A stretch of 64,000 nucleotides of DNA, from NCBI RefSeq assembly GCF_964031245.1, contig NZ_OZ035017.1:899402-963401 (forward strand), read 5' to 3'. This stretch comes from Rickettsiella endosymbiont of Miltochrista miniata. Its GTDB lineage: Bacteria > Pseudomonadota > Gammaproteobacteria > Diplorickettsiales > Diplorickettsiaceae. Below the pieces are notes generated by a model. It was not told the origin of the DNA. It saw only the letters and a list, made by a program, of their open reading frames with translations, and ran no database searches. The position numbers were made by a program, and so were the translations under genes. Every line of letters starts with the position of its first letter. Position 1 is the stretch's first letter. Below are positions 1-9,111 of this stretch, one piece after another.

Positions 1-1181
1 TAGCGGCCAAGCTTTTAATGGGTTTAGGGATACAGCTTGAATACCATGAAAAACCGTTAAGCACGCTATCGGGTGGTTTTAAACTACGTGTGTTGCTGGC
101 GCAAGCTTTATTCCAAGAACCTGACATTTTATTATTGGATGAACCAACCAATCATTTGGACTTTATTTCCATCGTCTGGTTAGAAAAATATTTAAAAAAT
201 GAATTTTCAGGTTTATTGCTGTTTATTTCTCATGACGTGGAGTTCATCAATCGCTTAGCGGATCAGATCCTTGATGTCGATTACGGTGAAATACGTCAAT
301 ATAGCGGCAACTATGAAAAATTTCTTGCCGAAAAACAATTAATTATTGAACAAAAACTCCAAGAAAAACGTAGCGTAGAACTTAAAATCGCGAGCATGCA
401 AAGCTTTGTGGATAGATTTCGCGCCAGTGCCAACCGAGCGAAAATGGCCCAATCACGTGTGAAAATGATCGCCAAAATGGAAATTCCAGATATTAAACAA
501 TCTTCGCGATTATCCCCAACATTTCAATTCAAATCGGTACGCCCTTCTGGAAAATGGGTGGTACGCGTTAAAGCATTAGCGAAAAACTTTCAAGAGAAAA
601 AACTTTTCCAGCAGCTGAACTTCGAGATAAAGCGTGGCGAAAAAGTAGCGATTATGGGTGAAAATGGTATTGGTAAATCAACCTTAATTAAAATATTACT
701 CAACACTATTCCAGCTGATCAAGGCGGTGTTGAGTGGGGTTATGAAACGCATACCAGTTACTTTTCACAGGACCATCATGATTTACTGAATAAACATGCA
801 ACCGTTTTAGCCTGGTTAGAACAATATTCCGCTGGCATCAGTGAGCAATCGATACGTAAAACCCTGGCACAAGTCTTGTTTAATAAGGAAGATGTTCTCA
901 AAGATATTTTAGCCCTAAGCGGCGGCGAAGCGGCCCGCTTATTATTGGCAAAAATGGTATTAGAATCGGCGAATGTCTTAATCCTGGATGAACCCACCAA
1001 CCATCTCGATATTGAAGCAACTGAAGCGCTGGCGAGTGCCTTACGCAATTATCCTGGCACATTACTCTTTGTGAGCCACGATCGACATTTTATCAACAAA
1101 ATAGCGGATCGCATTTTATTCATTTCACATGATAAGAAGTTACAAGATGTTAAACGATTAGATGCGATTAATTTAGATTAA
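1..1181 (+). CDS. ABC-F family ATPase, YbiT-like (5' end outside window)
   Basis: The frame is open to the left edge (codons start at base 3), so the gene begins upstream and its first Walker A is outside. Visible are the first-domain signature LSGGFKLRVLLAQAL and Walker B LLLDEPTNHLD, a charged inter-domain linker, then a complete second ATPase domain: Walker A GENGIGKSTL, signature LSGGEAARLLLA and Walker B LILDEPTNHLD with SHDRHF after it. There are no membrane segments, as expected for ABC-F proteins, which act on the ribosome instead of in transport. Linker and order resemble E. coli YbiT more than Uup or EttA. The exact subfamily is inferred by eye. It converges on lapB with only 5 bases between them. 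Confidence 0.9.
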   Translation, partial: AAKLLMGLGIQLEYHEKPLSTLSGGFKLRVLLAQALFQEPDILLLDEPTNHLDFISIVWLEKYLKNEFSGLLLFISHDVEFINRLADQILDVDYGEIRQYSGNYEKFLAEKQLIIEQKLQEKRSVELKIASMQSFVDRFRASANRAKMAQSRVKMIAKMEIPDIKQSSRLSPTFQFKSVRPSGKWVVRVKALAKNFQEKKLFQQLNFEIKRGEKVAIMGENGIGKSTLIKILLNTIPADQGGVEWGYETHTSYFSQDHHDLLNKHATVLAWLEQYSAGISEQSIRKTLAQVLFNKEDVLKDILALSGGEAARLLLAKMVLESANVLILDEPTNHLDIEATEALASALRNYPGTLLFVSHDRHFINKIADRILFISHDKKLQDVKRLDAINLD

Positions 1182-1186
1182 TTTTT

Positions 1187-2347
1187 TCATAGCGGTTTTA
1201 TCGTACTCCAATTACGACAAGCCGGGCATAGCCAATCAAGCATTTTGCTATTAAAACCACAGCTTAAACAACGATACACCGGTTTATTTTCCATCAATTT
1301 TTTAATCAGATCTTTTAGGCTAGTTAAATTACTTTTATCCGTCGTAGAACAATTTTCTTGTGCTAAATGCAAATCAACTAATTGATATAAGCCAGGCAAT
1401 GAAGGCTTAGCTTGTAATTGCCGCGTCAAAAATTGTAGTGCTTTATCATTATCATTTTCTTGGATTAATTTAACGATAGCCAGTGAAATGGGTGTCTGTG
1501 CATGCTCGTTGAGTGTTTCATGCAAATAACCTAATAACCCTATCGTTCCTGAATGATGTTGTAAATAACATTGGTTAAGTGGTGCTAACGTTTCAGTAAT
1601 ATAATCCGGATCTTGTTTTTTTATTGCTTGATAGATAGTAATAGCTTCTTCCCATTTTTCGGCAGCAATGGCCAATTTTCCTTTAATAAGATTAGCTCGA
1701 ACACAGTTCACATCATATTTTAGCGCCTGCTCTAAGAGTTTAATAACTTCTTTTTGGCTGGCTTGGGTATTGAGTAAATTCTGTGCTAATTCGCAATGAT
1801 AATGCGCAATATTTTTAAAAATTTTGTTATCCCATTTCGAAATTTTTTTTGCTTGTTTTATGGCGATTTCCCAACGCTTTTGTTGTTGGTAGATTTCTAA
1901 TAGATAACGCACAGCAATACGCGCGTACTCGCTATCGTCATGATGGATCACTTCAAAAAATAAGCGCTCTGCCCTATCTAATAAACCTGCGCAATAATAA
2001 TCTCTGCCTAGGGCTAACAAGGCTTGTAATTTTTGTGCATGCGCGAGATTAGGTCTGGCAATCAAATTTTGATGGAGCCGGATAGCGCGATCGATTTCAC
2101 CACGCCGACGAAATAACACACCTAAGGCTAAATGAGTTTCTACGGTTTCTGTGTCAACTTCGAGGATCTTAATAAAGGTATCCACCGCTTTATCCGACTG
2201 CTCATTGAGTAAATAATTTAAACCACGCAAATACTCACGATTACATTCGTGTTTCTTACTCGAATTTGAATTAGAAAATTGGCAATAAGCAGCATACCAA
2301 CCAGAAGCGGCGGCAATAGGCAGCAATAGAAACAGTAACTCTAGCAT
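1187..2347 (-). CDS. lapB: LPS assembly protein LapB (YciM)
   Basis: 386 residues, close to the usual 389. An N-terminal membrane anchor (about residues 2-20) is followed by a long array of TPR-type helical repeats. A C-terminal rubredoxin-like zinc knuckle has two CxxC pairs (CLSCG and CPACRNW). In E. coli this inner-membrane protein works with FtsH to adjust LpxC level and so LPS synthesis. It lies downstream of lapA on the same strand, the usual pairing, but about 110 bases holding a palindromic repeat separate the two. Identification is firm from architecture and context. Confidence 0.93.
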   Translation of the reverse strand: MLELLFLLLPIAAASGWYAAYCQFSNSNSSKKHECNREYLRGLNYLLNEQSDKAVDTFIKILEVDTETVETHLALGVLFRRRGEIDRAIRLHQNLIARPNLAHAQKLQALLALGRDYYCAGLLDRAERLFFEVIHHDDSEYARIAVRYLLEIYQQQKRWEIAIKQAKKISKWDNKIFKNIAHYHCELAQNLLNTQASQKEVIKLLEQALKYDVNCVRANLIKGKLAIAAEKWEEAITIYQAIKKQDPDYITETLAPLNQCYLQHHSGTIGLLGYLHETLNEHAQTPISLAIVKLIQENDNDKALQFLTRQLQAKPSLPGLYQLVDLHLAQENCSTTDKSNLTSLKDLIKKLMENKPVYRCLSCGFNSKMLDWLCPACRNWSTIKPL

Positions 2348-2375
2348 AGTAGCTCATTAAATGGGGTAACATCTC

Positions 2376-2454
2376 TGTCATTGCGAGCGCGCAGCAAACC
2401 CTCGTCATTGCGAGCGCGGAGCGCGCGGCAATCTACATTCGCTCGCCATGACGG
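2376..2454. repeat. Dispersed palindromic repeat, copy 1
   Basis: Intergenic copy of the family built from modules such as CGTCATTGCGAGCGCG, GCGCGGCAATCT and CATTCGCTCGCCATGACG. Here the TCATTGCGAGCGCG module occurs twice in a row before the GCGGCAATC arm. It sits between lapA and lapB, inside a probable operon, so it is probably transcribed and can fold into a GC-rich hairpin. Confidence 0.85.
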
Positions 2455-2460
2455 TGGGCG

Positions 2461-2751
2461 TCAATGCTGATCTTTAAACGGTAAAGCTCTTAAATTACTG
2501 AGTTCTTTTTCGACGAGATTTAAACGATGTCGTAAACGCCGATTAACATACTTGAGTTTTATATAGGTAATAAAGGCCGTTAACAAACCTAATAAGCCGC
2601 CTAAAATAAAGCTGAGTATGGTTAATAAAGAGAGTGGTAATCGCTTAGTACCCAAATAATAATTAACACTGACCAGATCGGCATTAAGACCGGCAAAAAT
2701 CAGTCCCAATATGAATAATACTATTAGGAACAAATATGTTATGCATCGCAT
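2461..2751 (-). CDS. lapA: LPS assembly protein LapA (YciS, DUF1049)
   Basis: 96 residues, typical for the family. Two membrane helices (about residues 4-22 and 40-64) flank a short loop containing the LVSVNYYLG segment characteristic of LapA. A basic, coiled C-terminal tail follows. It is thought to work with LapB in coordinating LPS assembly at the inner membrane. The ATG at 2751 follows a GGTAAG-like ribosome site. Upstream towards rpsA, where many gammaproteobacteria carry ihfB, there is only an inverted-repeat element. Confidence 0.88.
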   Translation of the reverse strand: MRCITYLFLIVLFILGLIFAGLNADLVSVNYYLGTKRLPLSLLTILSFILGGLLGLLTAFITYIKLKYVNRRLRHRLNLVEKELSNLRALPFKDQH

Positions 2752-2775
2752 AGACTTACCTATTAAATGGGAACT

Positions 2776-2945
2776 GAGGTGTCCTCAATTAGAGACCTCT
2801 TGCATAACCTGCGTTACAGGCTCGATTTCATCGTTAAACGCTACTCTACGGTCCTCATTTACTCATGTAAACTCCGGTCCTCGATTATCGTTTGCCTCGA
2901 ACTCAAGCCTGTCACTGGTTGCAAGAGGTCTGAAGACACCTGCTA
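2776..2945. mobile_element. MITE-like inverted-repeat element
   Basis: About 170 bases bounded by an imperfect inverted repeat. AGACCTCTTGCA at 2793-2804 matches TGCAAGAGGTCT at 2920-2931 perfectly. The symmetry extends inwards, with AACC(T)GCGTTACAGGCTCGA facing TCAAGCCTGTCACTGGTT. It also extends outwards, with GGTGTC at about 2779 facing GACACC at about 2935. There is no credible gene inside. This is the form of a non-autonomous transposable element or an excised-element scar. It fills the space between rpsA and lapA. No clear target-site duplication was found by eye. Confidence 0.6.
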
Positions 2946-2979
2946 GCCCATGCTGATTTCCTTTTTTTTAAGAAAAAAC

Positions 2980-4551
2980 TTACTTAGTGACTGCTTTTTC
3001 TTCTTGGGGAAGGAAAGACAGTGAAATGTGACGATTTTTTCGATCAAGATTTAAAATTCTTGCTTCGATTTCTTGTCCCATTTCAAAAGTTTTCCCTTCT
3101 TCACCGTACTCAGTTGTTTTAATCTGAGCTTCTATATTATTACCTAAATCGACTTTCATCCCTTCGTCATTGATTTCAGTAATTTTTCCTTTGACCATTT
3201 GGTCTTTACTATATTTATCAAAAGGATGCGATGATTCGGTATCCAATTGTTTAATACCCAGCGAAATGCGTTCACGCTCAGGATCGATGGATAAGATGAT
3301 CGTTTCTAATTCATCACCTTTTTTGTACTTACGAACGGCTTCTTCGCCAGAGATATTCCATGCGATATCTGATAAATGGACTAAACCATCGATGTTACCT
3401 GGTAAACCGATGAAGAGACCGAAATCAGTAATCGATTTGATCTTACCGGTAATACGTTCACCTTTAGCATGCGTATTCGCAAAATCTTCCCAAGGATTAG
3501 ATTTGCATTGTTTAATACCTAAAGAAATACGACGTCGATCCGAATCAATGTCTAATACGACGACCTCAATCTCCATGCCTGCTTGAACGATTTTATTCGG
3601 ATTAATGTTTTTATTGGTCCAATCCATTTCTGAAACGTGGACTAAACCTTCAACACCTTCTTCTATTTCGACAAAACAACCATAATCGGTCACATTGGTC
3701 ACTTTACCTTTTAAACGTGTACCAACAGGGTAACGTTTGACTAAGTCTTCCCAAGGATCGCCGACTAATTGTTTAAGCCCTAATGAAACACGGCCTCTGT
3801 CTCTTTCGATCTTCAACACCACGACTTCAATTTCGTCGCCGATGGTTAACACTTCACTGGGTTGCTTGACGCGTTTCCACGAAATATCGGTCACGTGTAA
3901 TAAGCCGTCGATGCCACCTAAGTCTATAAATGCACCGTAATCGGCTAGATTTTTTACGATACCTTTAATGACTTGACCTTCTTCTAATTCAGTTAATAAC
4001 TGTTCTCGTCCGGCTTGACCTTCAGATTCAAGCACCGCACGTCGTGATAAAACGATATTGTTACGCTTAGGATCGAGTTTAATGACCTTAAATTCCAGAT
4101 CTTTACCTTCGATAATGCTGGAGTCGCGTACTGGACGCACATCCACTAATGAGCCAGGTAAAAAGGCACGTAGATTTCCGATTTCTACCGTAAAACCACC
4201 TTTCACTTTTCCTGTCACTTTCCCCGTCACCACCGTATCGGCATCGTGTGCACGCTGTAAAGCCGTCCACATTTCTGCACGCTTGGCTTTTTCACGTGAT
4301 AAACGTGTTTCACCAAAACCATCTTCTAAAGATTCTATACTGACGTCAATTTGGTCGCCGACTTGGACTTCTAATTCCCCTTCTTCATTATAAAATTGCT
4401 CAATGGGAATCAAGCCTTCTGATTTTAAATTCGCATTGACAACGACACGGTCTTTTTCGATGCGGACTACGGTTCCGGTAATGATCATCCCGGTGTAAAA
4501 AATACGTTCGGAGAAATTCTCCTCCAGTAACTGTGCAAAACTCTCACTCAT
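2980..4551 (-). CDS. rpsA: 30S ribosomal protein S1
   Basis: 523 residues, with six S1/OB-fold repeats recognisable at about 20-88, 105-172, 190-260, 275-347, 362-434 and 449-518. The first two are divergent ribosome-binding repeats. The others carry the RNA-binding pattern DYGAFIDLG or DFGLFIGL followed by GL(L/V)H(V/L). The protein recruits mRNAs to the 30S subunit. It is slightly shorter than E. coli S1 (557), mostly at the C-terminus. The ATG at 4551 lacks a strong Shine-Dalgarno, as is common for S1, which controls its own translation. It lies downstream of cmk in the conserved cmk-rpsA order. Confidence 0.97.
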   Translation of the reverse strand: MSESFAQLLEENFSERIFYTGMIITGTVVRIEKDRVVVNANLKSEGLIPIEQFYNEEGELEVQVGDQIDVSIESLEDGFGETRLSREKAKRAEMWTALQRAHDADTVVTGKVTGKVKGGFTVEIGNLRAFLPGSLVDVRPVRDSSIIEGKDLEFKVIKLDPKRNNIVLSRRAVLESEGQAGREQLLTELEEGQVIKGIVKNLADYGAFIDLGGIDGLLHVTDISWKRVKQPSEVLTIGDEIEVVVLKIERDRGRVSLGLKQLVGDPWEDLVKRYPVGTRLKGKVTNVTDYGCFVEIEEGVEGLVHVSEMDWTNKNINPNKIVQAGMEIEVVVLDIDSDRRRISLGIKQCKSNPWEDFANTHAKGERITGKIKSITDFGLFIGLPGNIDGLVHLSDIAWNISGEEAVRKYKKGDELETIILSIDPERERISLGIKQLDTESSHPFDKYSKDQMVKGKITEINDEGMKVDLGNNIEAQIKTTEYGEEGKTFEMGQEIEARILNLDRKNRHISLSFLPQEEKAVTK

Positions 4552-4699
4552 ATAGTTATATCACTTGTTCTTTTTTAGAGAACCATGGTTATGGCGCACT
4601 ATGCGCGGTTAAAATTATTCGGATGTCGCCATTCGCTGAATGACAACATACCCAGCATTACGCGAAATTTTCAGGAAATTTCTAGCCTAATGCCCCCTG

Positions 4700-5407
4700 T
4701 CACGTTTTTTTCGTGCTAGCCTGTGGCAACTTACTTATAATAAGTTGTAACACTTCTTGGATGCTTAAGTGCGTCGTATCGATAGTAATAGCTCCCCTAG
4801 GCGCTATGAGTGGCGCTACTGGACGCTGCTTATCTTGACGATCACGTTGCTCAAGCTCTGCTCGCACAGCGTCAAGGCTAACATGCTTCCCCTTCGCCTT
4901 CAACTGTAAATAACGTCGTTTTGCACGTTCTTCGAGGCTGGCTTCCAGGAAGATTTTAAGTTCCGCATCCGGGAAAACCACACTACCCATATCCCGACCG
5001 TCTGCTACCAAACCTGGTGCACGGCGAAATGCCCGCTGATAGGCAAGTAAGGCCTGCCGAACCTTAGGATAAGCCCCTAATTGTGAGGCTAATTGACCTA
5101 CTTCTTGTGTGCGTAGGCTATCGGTGATATCGCGCTGTTGCCAAAAAATTCTAAGTGCTTGATCCGAAGCTCGTACGCTGAATTTAAGCGCTAAGTCCGC
5201 CACCAAAGGAAGTAATTTATCCTCCTCAAAAGGAGTCTGCGTCGATACAGCAATCCAAGCGGCAGCACGATAAATTGCCCCACTATCGAGGAAATGCCAA
5301 GCCAGTGCTTGGGCTAATAAATGACTAATGGTACCCTTCCCTGAACCACTCGGACCATCGATAGTAATCACGGGAATCCGGGATGTATTTTCTGTAGCTA
5401 ACAACAT
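4700..5407 (-). CDS. cmk: Cytidylate kinase
   Basis: About 235 residues phosphorylating CMP and dCMP with ATP. The N-terminal P-loop region is [20 protein letters not shown]. The DSGAIYRA substrate motif, the [15 protein letters not shown] segment and the lid region with [11 protein letters not shown] are also visible. An ORF extends to 5425, but that codon is TTG. The ATG at 5407, 11 bases after GGAAGG, puts the P-loop at the usual distance from the N-terminus. It overlaps the end of pyrF by 10 bases, suggesting translational coupling, and precedes rpsA. Confidence 0.95.
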   Translation of the reverse strand: MLLATENTSRIPVITIDGPSGSGKGTISHLLAQALAWHFLDSGAIYRAAAWIAVSTQTPFEEDKLLPLVADLALKFSVRASDQALRIFWQQRDITDSLRTQEVGQLASQLGAYPKVRQALLAYQRAFRRAPGLVADGRDMGSVVFPDAELKIFLEASLEERAKRRYLQLKAKGKHVSLDAVRAELEQRDRQDKQRPVAPLIAPRGAITIDTTHLSIQEVLQLIISKLPQASTKKT

Positions 5408-6183
5408 GACAAATAAGCCTTCCAAGCCAATTTTCGGTATTTATGGGCCTGCGCCGCAGGGTCGTCCGCTTGATAAATACCGCGGCCGACAATAATAATA
5501 TCCGTGCCGTTTTGTGTAATCGCTTGCTCCGGAGAAATATAGTGTTGACCGAGGCCATCGGCACCATTGGAATCGGATTGCACACCAGGTGTCATATGTA
5601 ACAAACCTGGATTTTCTGTTAATTGATGCTGTGCAATAAAACCCATGACAAAATCGGGATATTCTTTAGCCATAGCTAGACTCGCTTCCGTATACGCCCC
5701 TTTAGCTAAAGAACCCGCTGAACTCATTTCGGCAAGCAATAATAAACCACGTTTTTTAGCTAAGCCGACTTCGCGCAAACCCTGAATAACGCCTGGGCCA
5801 GGAACGGTGTGTGCATTAACGATATCGGCCCAATGAGCGATCTGATAGATACCACCCGCATATTGTTGTTTGACGGTATAGCCAATATCAGCAAATTTAC
5901 GATCTTCAAAGATTAAAAACTGATGCTTATCCGCTAAATATCGAAGTTGTTTGATAAAGTCAGCGGTAAAATCAGACAATATATCGACATGAGTTTTTAA
6001 TAGACAAATTTCCTCTCCGACTTTATCCGCCAAATTCAGTAATTCAGCTGCACCACTGACATCGGCAGATAAGCAAAGATTAGTTTGTTTTTCCGCTATC
6101 AATCGACACAAGCGTTGCGCGCTTGGGTTTAAGCAAACCGTCGCCCGTTCGGCAAAACTTAATTTTTTAATTTTTTTTGACAT
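5398..6183 (-). CDS. pyrF: Orotidine 5'-phosphate decarboxylase, eukaryotic type
   Basis: 261 residues catalysing the last step of UMP synthesis. Catalytic elements are LKTHVDIL (lysine) and [10 protein letters not shown] (the D-x-K-x-x-D triad). The phosphate-binding end is [15 protein letters not shown]. The sequence follows the yeast URA3/animal UMPS pattern throughout: [37 protein letters not shown] and [14 protein letters not shown]. It does not follow the usual bacterial PyrF pattern (DLKFYDIPNTV-type motif). It is a single domain with no orotate phosphoribosyltransferase attached. It directly follows the SPOR gene (TAA then ATG) and overlaps cmk. Function is secure. Descent by transfer is an inference. 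Confidence 0.95.
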   Translation of the reverse strand: MSKKIKKLSFAERATVCLNPSAQRLCRLIAEKQTNLCLSADVSGAAELLNLADKVGEEICLLKTHVDILSDFTADFIKQLRYLADKHQFLIFEDRKFADIGYTVKQQYAGGIYQIAHWADIVNAHTVPGPGVIQGLREVGLAKKRGLLLLAEMSSAGSLAKGAYTEASLAMAKEYPDFVMGFIAQHQLTENPGLLHMTPGVQSDSNGADGLGQHYISPEQAITQNGTDIIIVGRGIYQADDPAAQAHKYRKLAWKAYLSCC

Positions 6184-6651
6184 TTATGGGTTGAGTAAAG
6201 GATCAAATGGAACAACCTGTGTCGTAAGATGCAACTCGGTATTAAGTTGTTCAGCCACTTGTTTCATTTGTTCGGGTTTAATTTCTGGACCTACAAAAAC
6301 ACGCGTCAATGAACCTAATAGGCTTTTGTATTGACGACTATAGGCATTGAAGCCTTTACGGCGTAAGGTTTGCACCAAATTCTCCGCCTCTGCTGGATCT
6401 TTGATATCCGGTAATTCGATTACCCATGCTTTTGCCGGTGCTAAAGGAAAGTTCAGCAAACTTTTCATACTCGGCTTAGTGGAAGTTAAACGTAATAACG
6501 CTGCAGTGGGCGCAACCGGTAAAGTGGGAATGGTAAACGACAGTAAATTATCAGCACGATAATCTTTCATCCATAACGGCACAAAAATAACCAACAAGGC
6601 AGCAATAACAATAGTAGTAATAAAACTAATACGTTTAAATGAAAAATCCAC
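6184..6651 (-). CDS. SPOR-domain inner-membrane protein (DedD-like)
   Basis: About 155 residues. A short basic N-terminus and one membrane helix (about residues 10-27) are followed by a proline-rich linker and a C-terminal SPOR fold. The latter contains WVIELPDIKDPAEAENLVQT, then LRRKGFNAY and TRVFVGPEI. SPOR domains bind denuded septal glycan, so a role in division is likely. I place the start at the GTG at 6651, preceded by GAGAG at good spacing. An alternative is the TTG at 6663. In many relatives dedD follows folC, whereas here folC is 4 kb away and this gene leads the pyrF-cmk-rpsA run. Confidence 0.8.
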   Translation of the reverse strand: MDFSFKRISFITTIVIAALLVIFVPLWMKDYRADNLLSFTIPTLPVAPTAALLRLTSTKPSMKSLLNFPLAPAKAWVIELPDIKDPAEAENLVQTLRRKGFNAYSRQYKSLLGSLTRVFVGPEIKPEQMKQVAEQLNTELHLTTQVVPFDPLLNP

Positions 6652-6738
6652 AAGCACTCTCAATAAATTGATAGGTGAATTATACCTACTTATATATGGA
6701 TTTGCGAAGCGATAAATTTATTTTTCCTAGCACTTATC

Positions 6739-6836
6739 AGTCATTGCGAGCACCAGAGTTATTGACGTCATTGCGAGCGCGTAGCGCGCGGCAATCTACT
6801 AGATGGCCACGCTCATTACATTCGCTCGCCATGACG
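6739..6836. repeat. Dispersed palindromic repeat, copy 2
   Basis: A truncated TCATTGCGAGCACC module, then CGTCATTGCGAGCGCG, GCGCGGCAATCT, TGGCCACGCTCATTACA and CATTCGC/TCGCCATGACG. It fills most of the gap between the SPOR gene and the ABC transporter. A 76-codon open frame across it is only translated repeat. Confidence 0.85.
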
Positions 6837-6845
6837 GAAATTTTT

Positions 6846-8594
6846 TTATACTACCTCAAGAGCAGAGGTAACTATACTAGACTGTTCATTTTTGGTAAAA
6901 AGTAATATTTTACTATGAAACTGTTCTAGATCGGCCCTATGTCCAATACTTATTAGGCTGGTATTGGGTAACAGTAAGCGTAAATTTTGATATGCATTAA
7001 TTTGCGATGCTGCATCTAAGGCTGAAGTGGCTTCATCAAGGAATAAGATGTCGGGTTTATCGATAACCACTCTAATCAAGGCCATTAATTGCTGCTCGCC
7101 AGGCGAACAGATTTGCTGCCACGGCTTAATTTCATTCAATTCAGATTGAAATTTTGTTAAACCAAAACATCGGAGTAATTCCTTTAATTCATCATCTGTG
7201 ACTGAATGTTGATTAGGATAGAGAAGACTATCTTTTAATGTCCCTAATGGGAAAAAAGTTTTTTGTGATAGAAAAAAAGTTTTTTTATCTTTTGGAAAAT
7301 AAATAGACCCTGCTGCAAAAGGCCAAATTCCAGCCAGTGCGCGAATCAATGAGCTTTTACCGATGCCTGATCGGCCTTTAATCAAGTAATTCTCGTTTAA
7401 ATCTAAAGAGAGATTAATAGCATTTAATAACTTTTGTCCGTCGGGCAAAAACAAGTTTACATTTTTAAGCGTAATGTGATGACTATGCTTTTTTTCTTGG
7501 ATGATGAGTTTGCTAGATGATGCATTAGCTTGTTCGATAGCCTTATTTAACTCACTTAAACGGATGATAACCGAGTTCCAATCAGCTAATTCGGCATATA
7601 CGCGCATTAAGGTCGTAAATGCAGCCACCACGCTACCAAATCCCATAGTAATTTGCGTTAATCCGCCAAACTGTATTTTTTTACTTAAAAAAAGTGGTAT
7701 AGCAACCAGCGTTGCTATGGGAATGCTGGCTAAACTAAAGCCCATTGATAGAAAGGTTAAACGTTTTTTTACTTGGATAATATCGATAAAATTATGGTAA
7801 ATTTTATCAAACAAACCATTAAATTGGCTGGCTTCTGAGGGTTCTCCGCGTTGTAAAGCAATCTCGTCTCTGGACTCACGAAATTTTATCAACGCAAAAC
7901 GGAAGTTGGCATTGTAACGTTGCTGATGGTAATTATAACTTATTAATTTTTTACCGATGCGATGGGTTAGCCATATACCTAAACCGCCAAATAAACAAGC
8001 CGCCCAGAATAAATAACCGGGTATTAGAATATTAAGATGCCCTATCGGGATGTTAAAATGACCCCCGATTCGCCAAAGTATCGTGCCAAATGAAATAAAA
8101 AGAGTTAGTGATTGCAAAACTTGAAACGCTATCCCTAAAGTCAATTGAGTGAATTGATCCATATCTTCACTGATACGTTGATCCGGATTGTCTATTTTTT
8201 TGTCTAAAAACTGAAAGCGATAATAATTTCTATTCGCTAACCAGTTACGTAAGGTATTTTTAGTCAACCATTGTCGCCAGCGTAGCGCCAATAAACCATT
8301 CACATAAAAAGCAAAACCAAACGATAAAAACATCAACGTAATGACAATTGCCATCAACAGTAAATTTTGCCAAATCATTGGTTTATTAAAATTTTGCAGC
8401 GCATTAAAGACGTTTTTACTACAATAGCTTAACCAGACATTGCCTTCTACAGCAGCGAACGTAAAAAATAAATTTAAACCAAGTAAGATATAGGCGATTT
8501 TTTTTTCTTCGGATTGCCAGTAAGGTTTCAGTAAGCGCCAAAAGCTCAGCCAGAAATGCTTATTAAATGTTAAATGCGGATTTGATTTTTTCAT
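6846..8594 (-). CDS. ABC transporter, fused permease-ATPase, SbmA/YddA type
   Basis: 582 residues. The N-terminal half has about six membrane helices of the ABC_membrane_2/SbmA-BacA type, including WRIGGHFNI and the charged region NANFRFALIKFRESRDEIAL. The C-terminal ATPase has Walker A GRSGIGKSSLIRAL, a signature-like SPGEQQLMALIRV and Walker B DILFLDEATSALD. Relatives export or import peptides, vitamins or lipidic substrates, and the substrate cannot be read from sequence. The ATG at 8594 is the only sensible start. It stands alone between two intergenic repeat-like regions. Confidence 0.88.
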   Translation of the reverse strand: MKKSNPHLTFNKHFWLSFWRLLKPYWQSEEKKIAYILLGLNLFFTFAAVEGNVWLSYCSKNVFNALQNFNKPMIWQNLLLMAIVITLMFLSFGFAFYVNGLLALRWRQWLTKNTLRNWLANRNYYRFQFLDKKIDNPDQRISEDMDQFTQLTLGIAFQVLQSLTLFISFGTILWRIGGHFNIPIGHLNILIPGYLFWAACLFGGLGIWLTHRIGKKLISYNYHQQRYNANFRFALIKFRESRDEIALQRGEPSEASQFNGLFDKIYHNFIDIIQVKKRLTFLSMGFSLASIPIATLVAIPLFLSKKIQFGGLTQITMGFGSVVAAFTTLMRVYAELADWNSVIIRLSELNKAIEQANASSSKLIIQEKKHSHHITLKNVNLFLPDGQKLLNAINLSLDLNENYLIKGRSGIGKSSLIRALAGIWPFAAGSIYFPKDKKTFFLSQKTFFPLGTLKDSLLYPNQHSVTDDELKELLRCFGLTKFQSELNEIKPWQQICSPGEQQLMALIRVVIDKPDILFLDEATSALDAASQINAYQNLRLLLPNTSLISIGHRADLEQFHSKILLFTKNEQSSIVTSALEVV

Positions 8595-8601
8595 ATTATT
8601 T

Positions 8602-8698
8602 ATGCTGCAAGAGGCCCTTTTTTCTCTTTATAGGCCTATTTCGAATGCTGCGCTAAAGCAGCTCAACAGCGCTAGCAGCTTACGGGAAAAAAGCATGA
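8602..8698. other. Palindrome-rich intergenic segment
   Basis: The gap before yefM holds nested small palindromes (GCTGCGCTAAAGCAGC, CAGCGCTAGCAGCT, AGGCCTAT) and TGCAAGAGGCCC. The latter recalls the TGCAAGAGGTCT end of the element near 2.9 kb. It may be a degraded copy of a related element. The remaining bases to 8780 are AT-rich with nothing I can name. Confidence 0.35.
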
Positions 8699-8784
8699 AA
8701 CGCTAGTTAAAAAAGCACAAAAAAAGAACATTTAAATCTTAAAAGATATTAATATATCATATTATATGAGCATCCAAACCTAGA

Positions 8785-8820
8785 TTGACAAGCGCTTAAA
8801 TACGTACAATAATATTGTAC
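8785..8820 (+). promoter_or_regulatory. yefM-yoeB promoter with overlapping operator
   Basis: A -35 TTGACA (8785-8790), a 17-base spacer and a -10 AATAAT (8808-8813). The -10 is embedded in the palindrome GTACAATAATATTGTAC (8804-8820, 8-base arms around one A). E. coli YefM-YoeB binds palindromes with a TGTACA core, so repressor binding here would cover the -10 box. This fits autoregulation by the antitoxin. Confidence 0.7.
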
Positions 8821-8847
8821 TTATTTTTTATTAAGAGAACCCCACTC

Positions 8848-9111
8848 ATGGAAGCGTCCTACAGTGAACTAAGACAAAATTTAAAGCAAATGATTGATCA
8901 GGTATCCAATAATCATGCACCTACATTTATCACGTCTCATAAAAAACGCAAAGCTGTTTTGTTATCTTACGAAGATTATTGTTCGTTAGAAGAAACCGCT
9001 TATTTGTTAAAAAGTCCTAAAAACGCACAACGATTACTGAAAGCTATTTCTGGTTTAGAAACTAAGAAAAATATAAAAAAACGCGATCCAATAGATGACG
9101 ATGAAGCATAA
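8848..9111 (+). CDS. yefM: Antitoxin of the YefM/Phd family
   Basis: About 87 residues. The N-terminal DNA-binding and dimerisation region (EASYSELRQNLKQMIDQV, then HAPTFITSHKKRKAVLLSYEDY) matches YefM. The acidic C-terminal tail would wrap the toxin. A frame opens at 8815, but that would place the start within the operator, and ATG 8848 aligns with known YefM N-termini. It overlaps yoeB, the usual coupling of antitoxin and toxin. It should neutralise YoeB and repress the operon by binding the upstream palindrome. Confidence 0.92.
   Translation: MEASYSELRQNLKQMIDQVSNNHAPTFITSHKKRKAVLLSYEDYCSLEETAYLLKSPKNAQRLLKAISGLETKKNIKKRDPIDDDEA

Noticed and set aside
2711-2956. Plus-strand frame of 81 codons between lapA and rpsA
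   Set aside because: It runs through the inverted-repeat element and has no coding character.
3170-4393. Several plus-strand frames opposite rpsA
   Set aside because: All are antisense shadows of the S1 repeats.
5325-5585. 86-codon minus-strand frame across the pyrF-cmk junction
   Set aside because: Both true genes are complete and overlap here in other frames.
6675-6905. Plus-strand frame of 76 codons
   Set aside because: It is translated palindromic repeat running into the end of the ABC transporter gene.
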